Source: Deltaproteobacteria bacterium
Lineage (GTDB): Bacteria > Desulfobacterota > Desulfuromonadia > Desulfuromonadales > BM103
Direction of reading: 5' to 3'
Assembly: GCA_024279915.1 (NCBI GenBank)
Contig: JAJRRB010000073.1
Location: forward strand, 1-64,000
DNA length: 64,000 nucleotides
Shown: positions 46,498 through 54,312 of the stretch, in pieces
Layout: each line of letters begins with the position of its first letter
Position numbering within the stretch: the first letter of the stretch is position 1
Program-made: the position numbers and the translations under genes
Notes under the pieces: model-generated
Told to the model about the DNA's origin: nothing
Seen by the model: only the letters and a program-made list of their open reading frames with translations
The model's database searches: none

Positions 46498-46531
46498 GTG
46501 AACAAGATAGCAGATTTAAGAATGCAATGGA

Positions 46532-46545
46532 TTGACGAGCATCAA
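46532..46545 (-). promoter_or_regulatory. FNR-like box upstream of the lipoprotein/cytochrome operon
   Basis: TTGACGAGCATCAA (plus strand) matches TTGATN4ATCAA at nine of ten positions. On the minus strand a TATCTT -10-like hexamer (46509-46504) starts exactly 22 bases after it, the class II FNR geometry. The neighbouring Crp/Fnr gene is the likely source of its regulator. Confidence 0.65.
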
Positions 46546-46609
46546 ATATTGTTACGTGAAGCAGTAGTCAAGCCTGGTTGCTCTTGCTACGCGCCATACG
46601 CTACAACTT

Positions 46610-47287
46610 CTATCCCTCCTTACACTTCTCAGCAAGCTCTTCCAGACGGCTAAAATCGAGAATCTCAACTTTTTTCCCCGACACAGCGATCAAATCATCC
46701 TCGGAGAGTTTACGCAGAGTGCGTGAAAGAGTTTCACCAACAGTGCCCAGATTAGAGGCCAACTGGCTTTTGGAGATCGGTAGTTCGACGGTCTGCTTTG
46801 TACCGTGGGATAATTCCATCAGGTAACGAGCCAAGCGAGAAGGAACATCCTTAAAGGTCAGATCCTCGATCTGATTGGCGAACTGACGGAGGAATCTTGA
46901 GAGACCAGCAATCATATTGATTGCAATCCGACCATTGTCCATCAGCAGGCCAAGGAACCCATCCTTGGGTAGAAAAAACAATTTTGAAACCTGAAGCGGT
47001 TCAGCATAAGCTGGGTACAAACCATCACCAAAGATAGCCGCTTCAGCGAATGTTCCTCCGGGATGAATAACATGTAGAATGCGCTCTTTCCCATCCGGGG
47101 AGAGTTTATAGACTTTGACCTTACCATCCAACACAACAAAAAAACCGGCGGCCTCTTCACCATCAGAAAAGAGCAGTTCTCCACGTGGATGCTCGCGAAT
47201 GCGGGCAATGCCCATCAAAGCGTCAAGATCTTGATCAGAAAGGCCAGCAAAAAAGGGACTATGTTTCAGTATCTGACGATAATTCAT
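46610..47287 (-). CDS. Crp/Fnr-family transcriptional regulator
   Basis: The 225-residue protein has an N-terminal cyclic-nucleotide-type sensor domain (about 15-120, with PRGELLFSDGEEAAGFFVVL) and a C-terminal winged helix. The recognition helix reads TVGETLSRTLRKL, with the E..SR arrangement of FNR-type proteins that bind TTGAN6TCAA. The FNR cluster cysteines are absent (a single Cys near the C-terminus), so it does not sense oxygen as FNR does; a heme/NO-type or ligand-free sensor like Dnr/NnrR is possible. Two matching boxes flank the neighbouring genes. ATG follows AAGGTG. Confidence 0.9.
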   Translation of the reverse strand: MNYRQILKHSPFFAGLSDQDLDALMGIARIREHPRGELLFSDGEEAAGFFVVLDGKVKVYKLSPDGKERILHVIHPGGTFAEAAIFGDGLYPAYAEPLQVSKLFFLPKDGFLGLLMDNGRIAINMIAGLSRFLRQFANQIEDLTFKDVPSRLARYLMELSHGTKQTVELPISKSQLASNLGTVGETLSRTLRKLSEDDLIAVSGKKVEILDFSRLEELAEKCKEG

Positions 47288-47446
47288 TATGCACCTTTGC
47301 TTAGAATGGTTAAATTTACTGAATCATTCTAACTGGTTTGACAATTTCAGCAAGCAGGAAATGACAAAGGCCTAAACTTAACAAGCAAAGTCGGACAAAT
47401 ATGGTAATATTTATGCAAATTGACTTTTAATGCACAGGAGGACAAC

Positions 47447-47553
47447 ATGAGATCTCTGAGGATTTGTATGAAGGGATACACGCTATCGGTAACAGCCTTA
47501 ACTCATTGATCGGTTATCAGACTCAAGGTTACGCTCTGGTACCTATGAATTAG
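47447..47553 (+). pseudogene. Small protein gene, about 35 aa, with an apparent one-base deletion
   Basis: A perfect AGGAGG stands six bases before the ATG at 47447, but that frame ends after 20 codons. One frame over, starting right after the ATG, the sequence reads ISEDLYEGIHAIGNSLNSLI and then GYQTQGYALVPMN to a TAG at 47551-47553. The length (107 bases) is one short of a multiple of three, as expected for one lost base just after the start codon. No family is recognised. It lies divergently to the Crp/Fnr gene. Confidence 0.55.
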
Positions 47554-48178
47554 ATTGAGCAGCGTAGAACAGTCCCCAATTCCAAGCCATCACCGGTTGC
47601 TTGCCAGACAACGGGAATATCTGGACATCCATAGCGGGTAGAGTCAAAATCGCACAGGTGTGATTAAACAGGGTACTCCCAGGGTTAATGACCAGGACAT
47701 GGCCCAACTGTTCTGCGAAGACCTGATGGGTATGTCCAACAATCAGTACGTCAAAGGAGAAGGCTTTTAAATGGTCGCTCCAGCAAGTCTTTTGATCTTG
47801 CAACAACACAGCATTCTCGTCTAACAGTTTAACCCCTTTAAAGAGGGATTCAGGTGGACTAGCGTGAACCATATGGATTTTTTTGTTTTCAATAGAGGTC
47901 TCAATCACATAGGGTAAGGCTCGCAGATATTCCTCAACAAGTCCGCCTTTCCCATCTTCACAACGATCCAGCCACCACAAATCATGGTTACCCAGAACAG
48001 CTTGGCAGCCACTATCAATCAGCAAATCAACAGTCTCTTCAAGCCGACTCCCGTATCCAGCGATATCTCCTGCACAAAGAATTGTGTCAACTCCTTCGCG
48101 TTGAAAGACCGCCAGCGCCTCAGATACAGGTGTAGGAGTTGCATGCACATCACTGATCAAGCCGATTTTTACGGTCAC
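47543..48178 (-). CDS. YfcE/MJ0936-type metallophosphoesterase
   Basis: The 211-residue calcineurin-like phosphoesterase has metal-binding motifs in order: GLISDVHATP (DxH), CAGDIAGYG (GDxxxYG), LGNHDLWWL (GNHD), HASP and GHTHQVF (GHTH). The substrate is unknown; relatives act on phosphodiesters or dinucleotides. It overlaps the upstream GIY-YIG gene by 4 bases, so the two are coupled. Confidence 0.9.
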   Translation of the reverse strand: MTVKIGLISDVHATPTPVSEALAVFQREGVDTILCAGDIAGYGSRLEETVDLLIDSGCQAVLGNHDLWWLDRCEDGKGGLVEEYLRALPYVIETSIENKKIHMVHASPPESLFKGVKLLDENAVLLQDQKTCWSDHLKAFSFDVLIVGHTHQVFAEQLGHVLVINPGSTLFNHTCAILTLPAMDVQIFPLSGKQPVMAWNWGLFYAAQSNS

Positions 48179-48723
48179 AAAGAACCTCTTCTAGTGCTAC
48201 TCTGGGGGTCTATTCCCAGTTTTTCGAAAACAGTCAAACCAAGTAATGGACAGAGACTAAGAATATGGCCAAGAAACAATTCTGTATCGGCTAATTCTGT
48301 TGCAGAGAGCTCTGGAAGTTGAGGATTGTTTAAATTGTCGAGATTGGCACTTTTAGCTTCTTGAATCAGTCGCGTCAAACGTGTTTCAAAATATTGCATC
48401 TGAGACGGATTAAGACTGTCATCTTTGGATGCAAAGACGACGACCCAGCTCCAGAAGTCTTTTTGGGCATCATATTGTTCCAGAGCGCAATAGACAGGGT
48501 CGGCTGAGCCTATATGGATAGTTGGCAGTTTGCCTTCTTTGGAGGAACCGACCAGAATGTAAAGACCCGGAGCGTTGAGCTCCTTGCGATCTATCTCTTT
48601 TGGTAATGATGACCTGGGAATTACCAGAGCACGACCGGGCCATTTAGATTTCGCGATAATTTTGACGCCATCGGCATGACCGTCCTGCAGAAAAATTCGT
48701 ACTGAAAATGATTTTGGGACCAT
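48175..48723 (-). CDS. GIY-YIG nuclease-family protein
   Basis: The 182-residue protein has a GIY-YIG-like core: NAPGLYILVGSS (first strand) and TIHIGSADPV (second strand), with SWVVVFASKDD and an acidic residue in QMQYFETRLTRLI corresponding to the catalytic Glu region. The N-terminal 45 residues resemble the adjoining region of GIY-YIG proteins with a companion DUF. ATG follows GAGGTAGGTGC. Coupling to a metallophosphoesterase suggests a small nucleic-acid-processing pair, which is inference. Confidence 0.75.
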   Translation of the reverse strand: MVPKSFSVRIFLQDGHADGVKIIAKSKWPGRALVIPRSSLPKEIDRKELNAPGLYILVGSSKEGKLPTIHIGSADPVYCALEQYDAQKDFWSWVVVFASKDDSLNPSQMQYFETRLTRLIQEAKSANLDNLNNPQLPELSATELADTELFLGHILSLCPLLGLTVFEKLGIDPQSSTRRGSL

Positions 48724-48946
48724 GCACCTACCTCACTCACTAGGTTGACAGAAGAGACAATCAGATTATAGCGTATAGATTCTATTTTACAGCCTTACAG
48801 CTCCAACATCTTATCGCCCATAAACCATCCCGAAAGCTTTTACCGATAAAATTCCTCAAGACAGAGGTACCCTTTACGGTAAATTTGTTTATAGTGTCTG
48901 TAATGCATGTAAGCAGTGTAACGATCCTTTATCGTCAGGAAGAACC

Positions 48947-51454
48947 ATGGACGTCAAAACATTACAAAAAGACTTCGAAGCGAGCTTGACCGACTTACCT
49001 CCCCTCGGTATGGACGTACACAGCCTGGTGGAGGATTTTCGACGCTACTATTCCCACACTCTGGGTCGCGACCGACACTCTCGATCGGCCCACTATGCCT
49101 ACCAGGCGCTGGTGTTAAGCATTCGTGACCGACTGATGGAGCGATGGCAGCACACCCGCTATGCCTACGATGAAGTTGACGCCAGTCATGCCTACTACCT
49201 TTCGCTGGAATTCCTGATGGGCCGCGCCCTGGGCAATGCAGCGCTCAATCTCGGGCTCGATGAGGCGACCGAACTTACCGTACGCTGTCTCGGTATGGAG
49301 TTGGAAGAATTGGCTGAAAGTGAGCAGGATGCCGGTCTTGGCAACGGGGGTCTGGGCCGTCTTGCCGCCTGTTTTCTCGATAGCTGCGCCACTTTGCAGT
49401 TACCGGTCACCGGCTACGGCATGCGCTACGAGTACGGCATGTTTCGCCAGGTCATTACCGCAGGAGAGCAGATCGAGGAACCCGACCACTGGCTGCGCGA
49501 GGGCAATCCATGGGAGTTGGAGCGCCCGGAGTATACTCAGCGAGTACGCTTCGGTGGACGTATCGAATGGCAACACAATAATCAGGGGAAGCAGCAGCCA
49601 CGCTGGGTGGAAACTCACGATGTGCTAGCGGTCCCCTACGATGTGCCGATACCGGGATACCGTAACGGCACCGTCAACACCTTGCGTCTCTGGCAAGCCA
49701 GTGCAACCGACGAATTCAACCTTGGCGAATTCAATGCCGGTTTCTACCCTGAATCGGTAGCGGCCAAAACCTCGGCAGAACAGATCACACTGGTCCTCTA
49801 TCCGAATGACGCTAGTGAAAGCGGCAAGGAGCTGCGCCTGCGTCAACAATACTTCCTCGCCTCGGCAAGCCTTCAGGACATAATCGCCCGATGGATCGGC
49901 ATTCATGGCCATGACTTTACCAACTTCGCAGAAAAGAACCGTTTTCAGCTTAACGACACTCATCCGAGTTGTGCCGTCCCTGAGTTGATGCGTCTACTCA
50001 TGGATGAACACAGCATGGGCTGGGACGAAGCCTGGCGGATCACCTCCACCACTATGGCCTATACCAACCACACCCTGCTCCCCGAAGCTCTGGAGCGCTG
50101 GTCAGTGCCGACCTTTAAGCGACTTTTGCCACGACTGCTCGACATCATCTATGAGATCAATGCCAGATTCCTGGCCGTGGTCGCCCAGCGTTGGCCCGGT
50201 GACATCGCACGCCAGCGCCGCATGTCGATCATCGAAGAAGGCTCAACCCCGCAGGTGCGTATGGCTTACCTGGCTATCGCCGGGAGTTTTTCCGTCAACG
50301 GCGTCGCCGCCCTCCACTCGAAGCTGCTCACCGAGGGACTCTTCAACGACTTTTTTGCACTGTGGCCGGAGAAATTCAACAACAAGACCAACGGCGTCAC
50401 CCCACGCCGCTGGCTTGCCTTGTGTAATCCAACACTCTCCCGATTGATCACCGACACAATTGGTGAAGGCTGGGTGGCCGACCTCTCACAGCTTACCGAA
50501 CTGGCCCAATATGCCAACAATCCAGATTTTTGTAATCGTTGGCAAAAGGTTAAATTGCTGAACAAGCAACGACTGGCAGAGATGGTAGAAGCTGACTGTG
50601 GCGTAAGCTTTAATCTGGAAGCGATCTTTGACGTACAAGTCAAGCGTATTCATGAATACAAGCGACAACTACTCAACGTTCTGCACGTCATTCACCTCTA
50701 CGACCGCCTTAAACGAGGAGACAGCGACGATTGGACACCACGTTGCGTCCTCATCGGTGGCAAAGCAGCTCCCGGCTATTTTATAGCCAAACGCATCATC
50801 AAGTTGATCAACAACGTGGCGGCCGTCATCAATGCCGATCCGATCACGACAGACCGCCTGCGTCTTGCCTTTCTACCCAATTACCGGGTGACAACTATGG
50901 AGATCATCGCCCCTGGCAGTGATCTCTCTGAGCAGGTCTCCACAGCGGGCAAAGAGGCCTCCGGAACCGGCAACATGAAGTTTATGATGAACGGTGCCCT
51001 GACTATCGGCACTCTCGACGGGGCCAATATAGAGATTCGTGAAGAAGTAGGTGAGGAGAACTTCTTCCTCTTTGGGATGTCCGCTGCTGAGGTGAATGTC
51101 ATGCGCAGCCACTATGATCCAGCAGCGATCATCGCTGCAGACGAGGATTTGCTTCGAGTGATGCAGTTATTGAGGTGCGGTCACTTTAATCAGTTCGAGC
51201 CTGGCATCTTCGACCCACTTCTGCATGCCATCACCAACCCCGATGACTTGTGGATGACAGCAGCCGACTTCCGCAGCTACGTTGACACACAGCAACGTGT
51301 CGCCGAGGCCTTCAGGGACAAAGAACGTGTGACTCGCATGAGCATCCTGAACACAGCGACCAGTGGTCGTTTCTCCTCGGATCGCACGATTTCTGAGTAC
51401 AATCGAGATATCTGGAAGCTTAAATCAGTGGCTCCGGTGACAGTAGAAGAATAA
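48947..51454 (+). CDS. glgP: Glycogen/alpha-glucan phosphorylase
   Basis: The 835-residue PLP enzyme releases glucose-1-phosphate from glycogen. Signatures: AYYLSLEFLMGRAL near the N-terminus, GLGNGGLGRLAACFLDS, KNRFQLNDTHPSCAVPEL, VQVKRIHEYKRQLLN, and the PLP-lysine region EASGTGNMKFMMNGALTIGT. AGGAAGAACC precedes the ATG. It stands alone, without glg neighbours, and its base composition is visibly more GC-rich than that of flanking genes, which may reflect high expression or different ancestry. Confidence 0.97.
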   Translation: MDVKTLQKDFEASLTDLPPLGMDVHSLVEDFRRYYSHTLGRDRHSRSAHYAYQALVLSIRDRLMERWQHTRYAYDEVDASHAYYLSLEFLMGRALGNAALNLGLDEATELTVRCLGMELEELAESEQDAGLGNGGLGRLAACFLDSCATLQLPVTGYGMRYEYGMFRQVITAGEQIEEPDHWLREGNPWELERPEYTQRVRFGGRIEWQHNNQGKQQPRWVETHDVLAVPYDVPIPGYRNGTVNTLRLWQASATDEFNLGEFNAGFYPESVAAKTSAEQITLVLYPNDASESGKELRLRQQYFLASASLQDIIARWIGIHGHDFTNFAEKNRFQLNDTHPSCAVPELMRLLMDEHSMGWDEAWRITSTTMAYTNHTLLPEALERWSVPTFKRLLPRLLDIIYEINARFLAVVAQRWPGDIARQRRMSIIEEGSTPQVRMAYLAIAGSFSVNGVAALHSKLLTEGLFNDFFALWPEKFNNKTNGVTPRRWLALCNPTLSRLITDTIGEGWVADLSQLTELAQYANNPDFCNRWQKVKLLNKQRLAEMVEADCGVSFNLEAIFDVQVKRIHEYKRQLLNVLHVIHLYDRLKRGDSDDWTPRCVLIGGKAAPGYFIAKRIIKLINNVAAVINADPITTDRLRLAFLPNYRVTTMEIIAPGSDLSEQVSTAGKEASGTGNMKFMMNGALTIGTLDGANIEIREEVGEENFFLFGMSAAEVNVMRSHYDPAAIIAADEDLLRVMQLLRCGHFNQFEPGIFDPLLHAITNPDDLWMTAADFRSYVDTQQRVAEAFRDKERVTRMSILNTATSGRFSSDRTISEYNRDIWKLKSVAPVTVEE

Positions 51455-51484
51455 GGAGGGAGAGATATTGGGCTATCTAGCAGC

Positions 51485-51988
51485 CTATTTGTTACTAAGG
51501 CTGATAGTTGCAAATTCAGTATTCGACGAGACCTTAATCAAATAAATTTTTGCGGTCGGGAAATCCCACAGATAAACTGTTTGACGGATATCTTCACCAT
51601 TATAATTTCTGAAGGTCCTTGATTTGTCTTCCCCTACCCCCATAGTTTGCTGGATACTTCGCAACACATTTCCAAAAGAATCAGGCGAAACTCTGGCAAC
51701 TATTTTGTACACATTTTCGTTCTCGAAGCTCACCTGTAATTTCATGACGACGCCATCAATATAGACACGATCAGGTGAAGTGTAGAAAGTTGAAGTATTC
51801 TCAATATTATTTTTAAAAGATTGTTCGTAATTAAAGGGTCTGACCTCGGTAACCTCCTGGTGTGACATACCCAGCCGATACCCAGCCAAAGTCACATCAA
51901 GGCTGACGAGTGCCGACGAATTCGCTTCTCCTGCAGTGGGCCAGGAAAAGATTAAAAGAATCAGGCCAATTAGAAATTTATGAGACAT
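51485..51988 (-). CDS. Hypothetical secreted protein
   Basis: About 167 residues from the ATG at 51988, where MSHKFLIGLILLIFSWPTAG forms a signal peptide; the reading is open to 52051. The mature part contains LAGYRLGMSHQEVTEVRPFN and a repeat-like VSFENENVYKIVARV / VYLWDFPTAKIYLIKVSS pattern, resembling small periplasmic beta-sheet proteins. No family is recognised. It is convergent with glgP, 30 bases apart. Confidence 0.65.
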   Translation of the reverse strand: MSHKFLIGLILLIFSWPTAGEANSSALVSLDVTLAGYRLGMSHQEVTEVRPFNYEQSFKNNIENTSTFYTSPDRVYIDGVVMKLQVSFENENVYKIVARVSPDSFGNVLRSIQQTMGVGEDKSRTFRNYNGEDIRQTVYLWDFPTAKIYLIKVSSNTEFATISLSNK

Positions 51989-52167
51989 AACTGCCCGCTT
52001 GAGAGTAATAGCCGTATCTATTGGTAGAAAAGGAGCTGAAATGTGAGCCAAACAGCTGGATTTGCAGCCGGATCATGGATAGTCAACGACCTTCTAGCTT
52101 TGATAATACACGAGCAATCTCAAAAATCTCTCACCGCACAAAAAAAGTCCATTCATCGTTCGCTTAA

Positions 52168-52197
52168 ATGACCACCAGCGACAAAACTGGTGGCCAT
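52168..52197. repeat. Palindromic repeat (ATGRCCACCAG...CTGGTGGCCAT)
   Basis: ATGACCACCAG (52168-52178) and CTGGTGGCCAT (52187-52197) form a stem with an 8-base loop CGACAAAA. Related hairpins occur at 63915-63946 and, more weakly, at 63812-63839. There is no T-run on either strand, so a dispersed REP-like element is more likely than a terminator. Confidence 0.5.
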
Positions 52198-52260
52198 TCG
52201 CGGATTCAGAGTTGAGGAATCTCCGATTTGGAACAGAACTGGCCGCTGATTTGAACGTTA

Positions 52261-52716
52261 TTATCTCAAGTAATATCCAGCCACCTGCCATTGGTTGTTA
52301 TCGCCGAGCATCAAGGTGATTGTTTCAGTCACACTGTCCTTGAGTTCAAACTTTGAAATGAACGTCATAATCACGTATTCGCCTGGCGGCACGTCGGGTG
52401 CCGAATTAGTATATGAAATATCGTGATGAATTCGCTCGATGATCGGACCCAGAAAAGACCTTAACTCGGCTATCTGTTCATTCCAGGCATTCTGCGTCAA
52501 TATCTGCTTCAGGTTCTCTGAGGTGACTTCCCAACTTCTTGCATATTCTTCGGTATCAACTAAAAAAAGAAATTGCGCAGCTGCAAAGCCTGATTGCTCT
52601 GCAACTTGCTGCGTTGGCATTTTATTCAAAATCGGGATAGCGATCAGAAGGAAAAACGTGAAGAGTAAGAACAGGTGAATTTGAACGTGTTGTGAAATTG
52701 CTTGTATTTTCATCAT
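52261..52716 (-). CDS. Hypothetical membrane-anchored protein (DUF4019-like)
   Basis: The 151-residue protein starts at the ATG at 52716 because AAGGAGG lies at ideal distance (the reading extends to 52734). An N-terminal transmembrane anchor (IHLFLLFTFFLLIAIPIL) is followed by a periplasmic domain: AAQFLFLVDTEEYARSWEVT, PPGEYVIMTFISKFELKDSV and WQVAGYYLR at the end. This pattern recalls DUF4019-type proteins; function unknown. Confidence 0.65.
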   Translation of the reverse strand: MMKIQAISQHVQIHLFLLFTFFLLIAIPILNKMPTQQVAEQSGFAAAQFLFLVDTEEYARSWEVTSENLKQILTQNAWNEQIAELRSFLGPIIERIHHDISYTNSAPDVPPGEYVIMTFISKFELKDSVTETITLMLGDNNQWQVAGYYLR

Positions 52717-52734
52717 GGTGTCCTCCTTATACAA

Positions 52735-53063
52735 ACAAGAGGAAAATAGTCACTACACCTCAATTCTAATCCCAACGCTATACTGCGGCAACTTGTGGGA
52801 CTGATTTTGTCCCAAAAAACGTAATTTGATAAACTACCACTTCACGCAGAGAGGACAGGATTCGAGAGGTAAAACCTGGCCTCTCATTTTAAAACACAAC
52901 CTTGGCCTTCCTCTAGTGAGTACGTTTCTAATTTGGAAACCAGCAATTTTTCGCAAGGTCAAGGAAATCAAGCATTTGAGCGGAGGCGTAGTACTTTACG
53001 CCGCACAATCAAATGTGCAGATTGACGCAGAGATTGCGGAAAAGGGCGGTTTCCAGGCAGAAA
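52735..53063. other. 330-base non-coding stretch
   Basis: I see no supported gene or RNA. A 98-codon plus-strand reading (52826-53122) lacks a ribosome-binding site, runs into the exonuclease gene on the other strand, and has a composition unlike a protein. Confidence 0.35.
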
Positions 53064-53738
53064 CTAGCCAAACAATTCCCCCTGCTGCCACAGAGGCTTC
53101 TCGTCATTACCACGATCGATAATTTTACGAGCAGACAACCAGAGTTCCCGGGTCAGCTCGATATCGTACTGTGAATCATGCAGGCGGCTATCATCGACTT
53201 TTATGCCAGAGTGACGAGCAACTGTAGCCAGTTTGAAGTTAGACAGATCGCCACGACAAGGCTGAAGGATTTGTGCCCAAACCAACATAACGTCAAGGCA
53301 CGGATACCAGAACCAGCTACCGAAGAAACGATCACCGTTCTTCTCCCAGAATCGACGCATGAATGGCATGTCGAAGCTGTGGGCATTGTAGCCAACGAAC
53401 TGGAACTTGTCGGTTTTATCGTACTGGCCGACATATTTACCGAACATGACGGCCATGCGGGCATAGATAACACGGGGGTCTTCGAACTCCTGCCCTGGCA
53501 CGGCAAGATGGTCGGGATGATCAGACGGGAGGAACTGCCGGCGATCCATACCGGTCACCTCAAGGGCAGCATCTTCAATCACATCCTGCGGATAAGGCCG
53601 CACAAAATAATCAAATGACTCCATGACCTCATCACCGATCTGTATGCAGCCGGAGATCTGGGTCAGTCCATTACACTCAGGATTGGTGCCGGTTGTTTCT
53701 ACATCGATAAAAACCAGTTTCTCTTTGGATGTCTGCAT
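53064..53738 (-). CDS. DnaQ-like DEDDh 3'-5' exonuclease
   Basis: The 224-residue protein starts at the ATG at 53738 (AAGGTGA site); the longer reading to 53777 adds 13 unrelated residues. Exonuclease motifs: ExoI LVFIDVETTGTNPECNG (D, E), ExoII VGYNAHSFDMPFM (D), ExoIII RLHDSQYDIELT (H, D). It is a stand-alone proofreading-type or oligonucleotide exonuclease, not linked to a polymerase gene. Confidence 0.88.
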   Translation of the reverse strand: MQTSKEKLVFIDVETTGTNPECNGLTQISGCIQIGDEVMESFDYFVRPYPQDVIEDAALEVTGMDRRQFLPSDHPDHLAVPGQEFEDPRVIYARMAVMFGKYVGQYDKTDKFQFVGYNAHSFDMPFMRRFWEKNGDRFFGSWFWYPCLDVMLVWAQILQPCRGDLSNFKLATVARHSGIKVDDSRLHDSQYDIELTRELWLSARKIIDRGNDEKPLWQQGELFG

Positions 53739-53815
53739 AATCACCTTAGCGTTAAAAAATAACTGACCTCTGGCCACCGACGGAAAACGATCAATTACAT
53801 ACTCTGCTTAAATCA

Positions 53816-54271
53816 CTACAAGAGACTTGAGCCGGTAACACTCAAGAAATTTTCAGTCAAAATCCCCCGAGGCAAGATCTTTTCGCCATACAACACTTTG
53901 TTCCCATACTTAATATAAATTTCAACATCCGGATTGCCATCTTGAAATGGAAGTTTGATAGCAAAGACCCTGTAGCGTTCCGGAAGCTCATCAAGAGGGG
54001 CTTCTGCATTCATGCGCCTGAAGGCATTGACCAAGCCGAGGGCAGTATCGCTTTTGGCTTCTGAGACACCCTGAACACCAGCCCTGATACACGCCATAAG
54101 GTAGTTTTTGGTAACATTCTTGGTGTTTTTGGATCGGGTAAGATTTCCGGCTGTCATTTCGATATTGTCAAAGGCAGAATCTATTTCACCACTCTCAACC
54201 GCATCGATGACGTCAGAGACAAGAGCATTCAGATCGGCAGACTTCCAGTTTTCTGAGTTGATAGTTTTCAT
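53816..54271 (-). CDS. Hypothetical protein, 151 aa
   Basis: A soluble protein of no recognised family. The N-terminal two thirds look alpha-helical (ADLNALVSDVIDAVESGEID, YLMACIRAGVQGVSEAKSD). The C-terminal part is strand-rich (RYRVFAIKLPFQDGNPDVEI). No signal peptide. It lies 41 bases downstream of the chemoreceptor gene and may be co-transcribed with it. Confidence 0.6.
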   Translation of the reverse strand: MKTINSENWKSADLNALVSDVIDAVESGEIDSAFDNIEMTAGNLTRSKNTKNVTKNYLMACIRAGVQGVSEAKSDTALGLVNAFRRMNAEAPLDELPERYRVFAIKLPFQDGNPDVEIYIKYGNKVLYGEKILPRGILTENFLSVTGSSLL

Positions 54272-54312
54272 GGTGAGATATTAACTGAGAAGATAGCAAA
54301 GGCAAAGCAGAA

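Noticed and set aside
47338-47351. FNR box (TTGACAATTTCAGC) before the Crp/Fnr gene
   Set aside because: The right half-site does not match TCAA at the correct spacing, unlike the two boxes at 43730 and 46532.
52826-53122. Plus-strand reading of 98 codons
   Set aside because: Runs into the well-supported exonuclease gene on the other strand and lacks a start signal.
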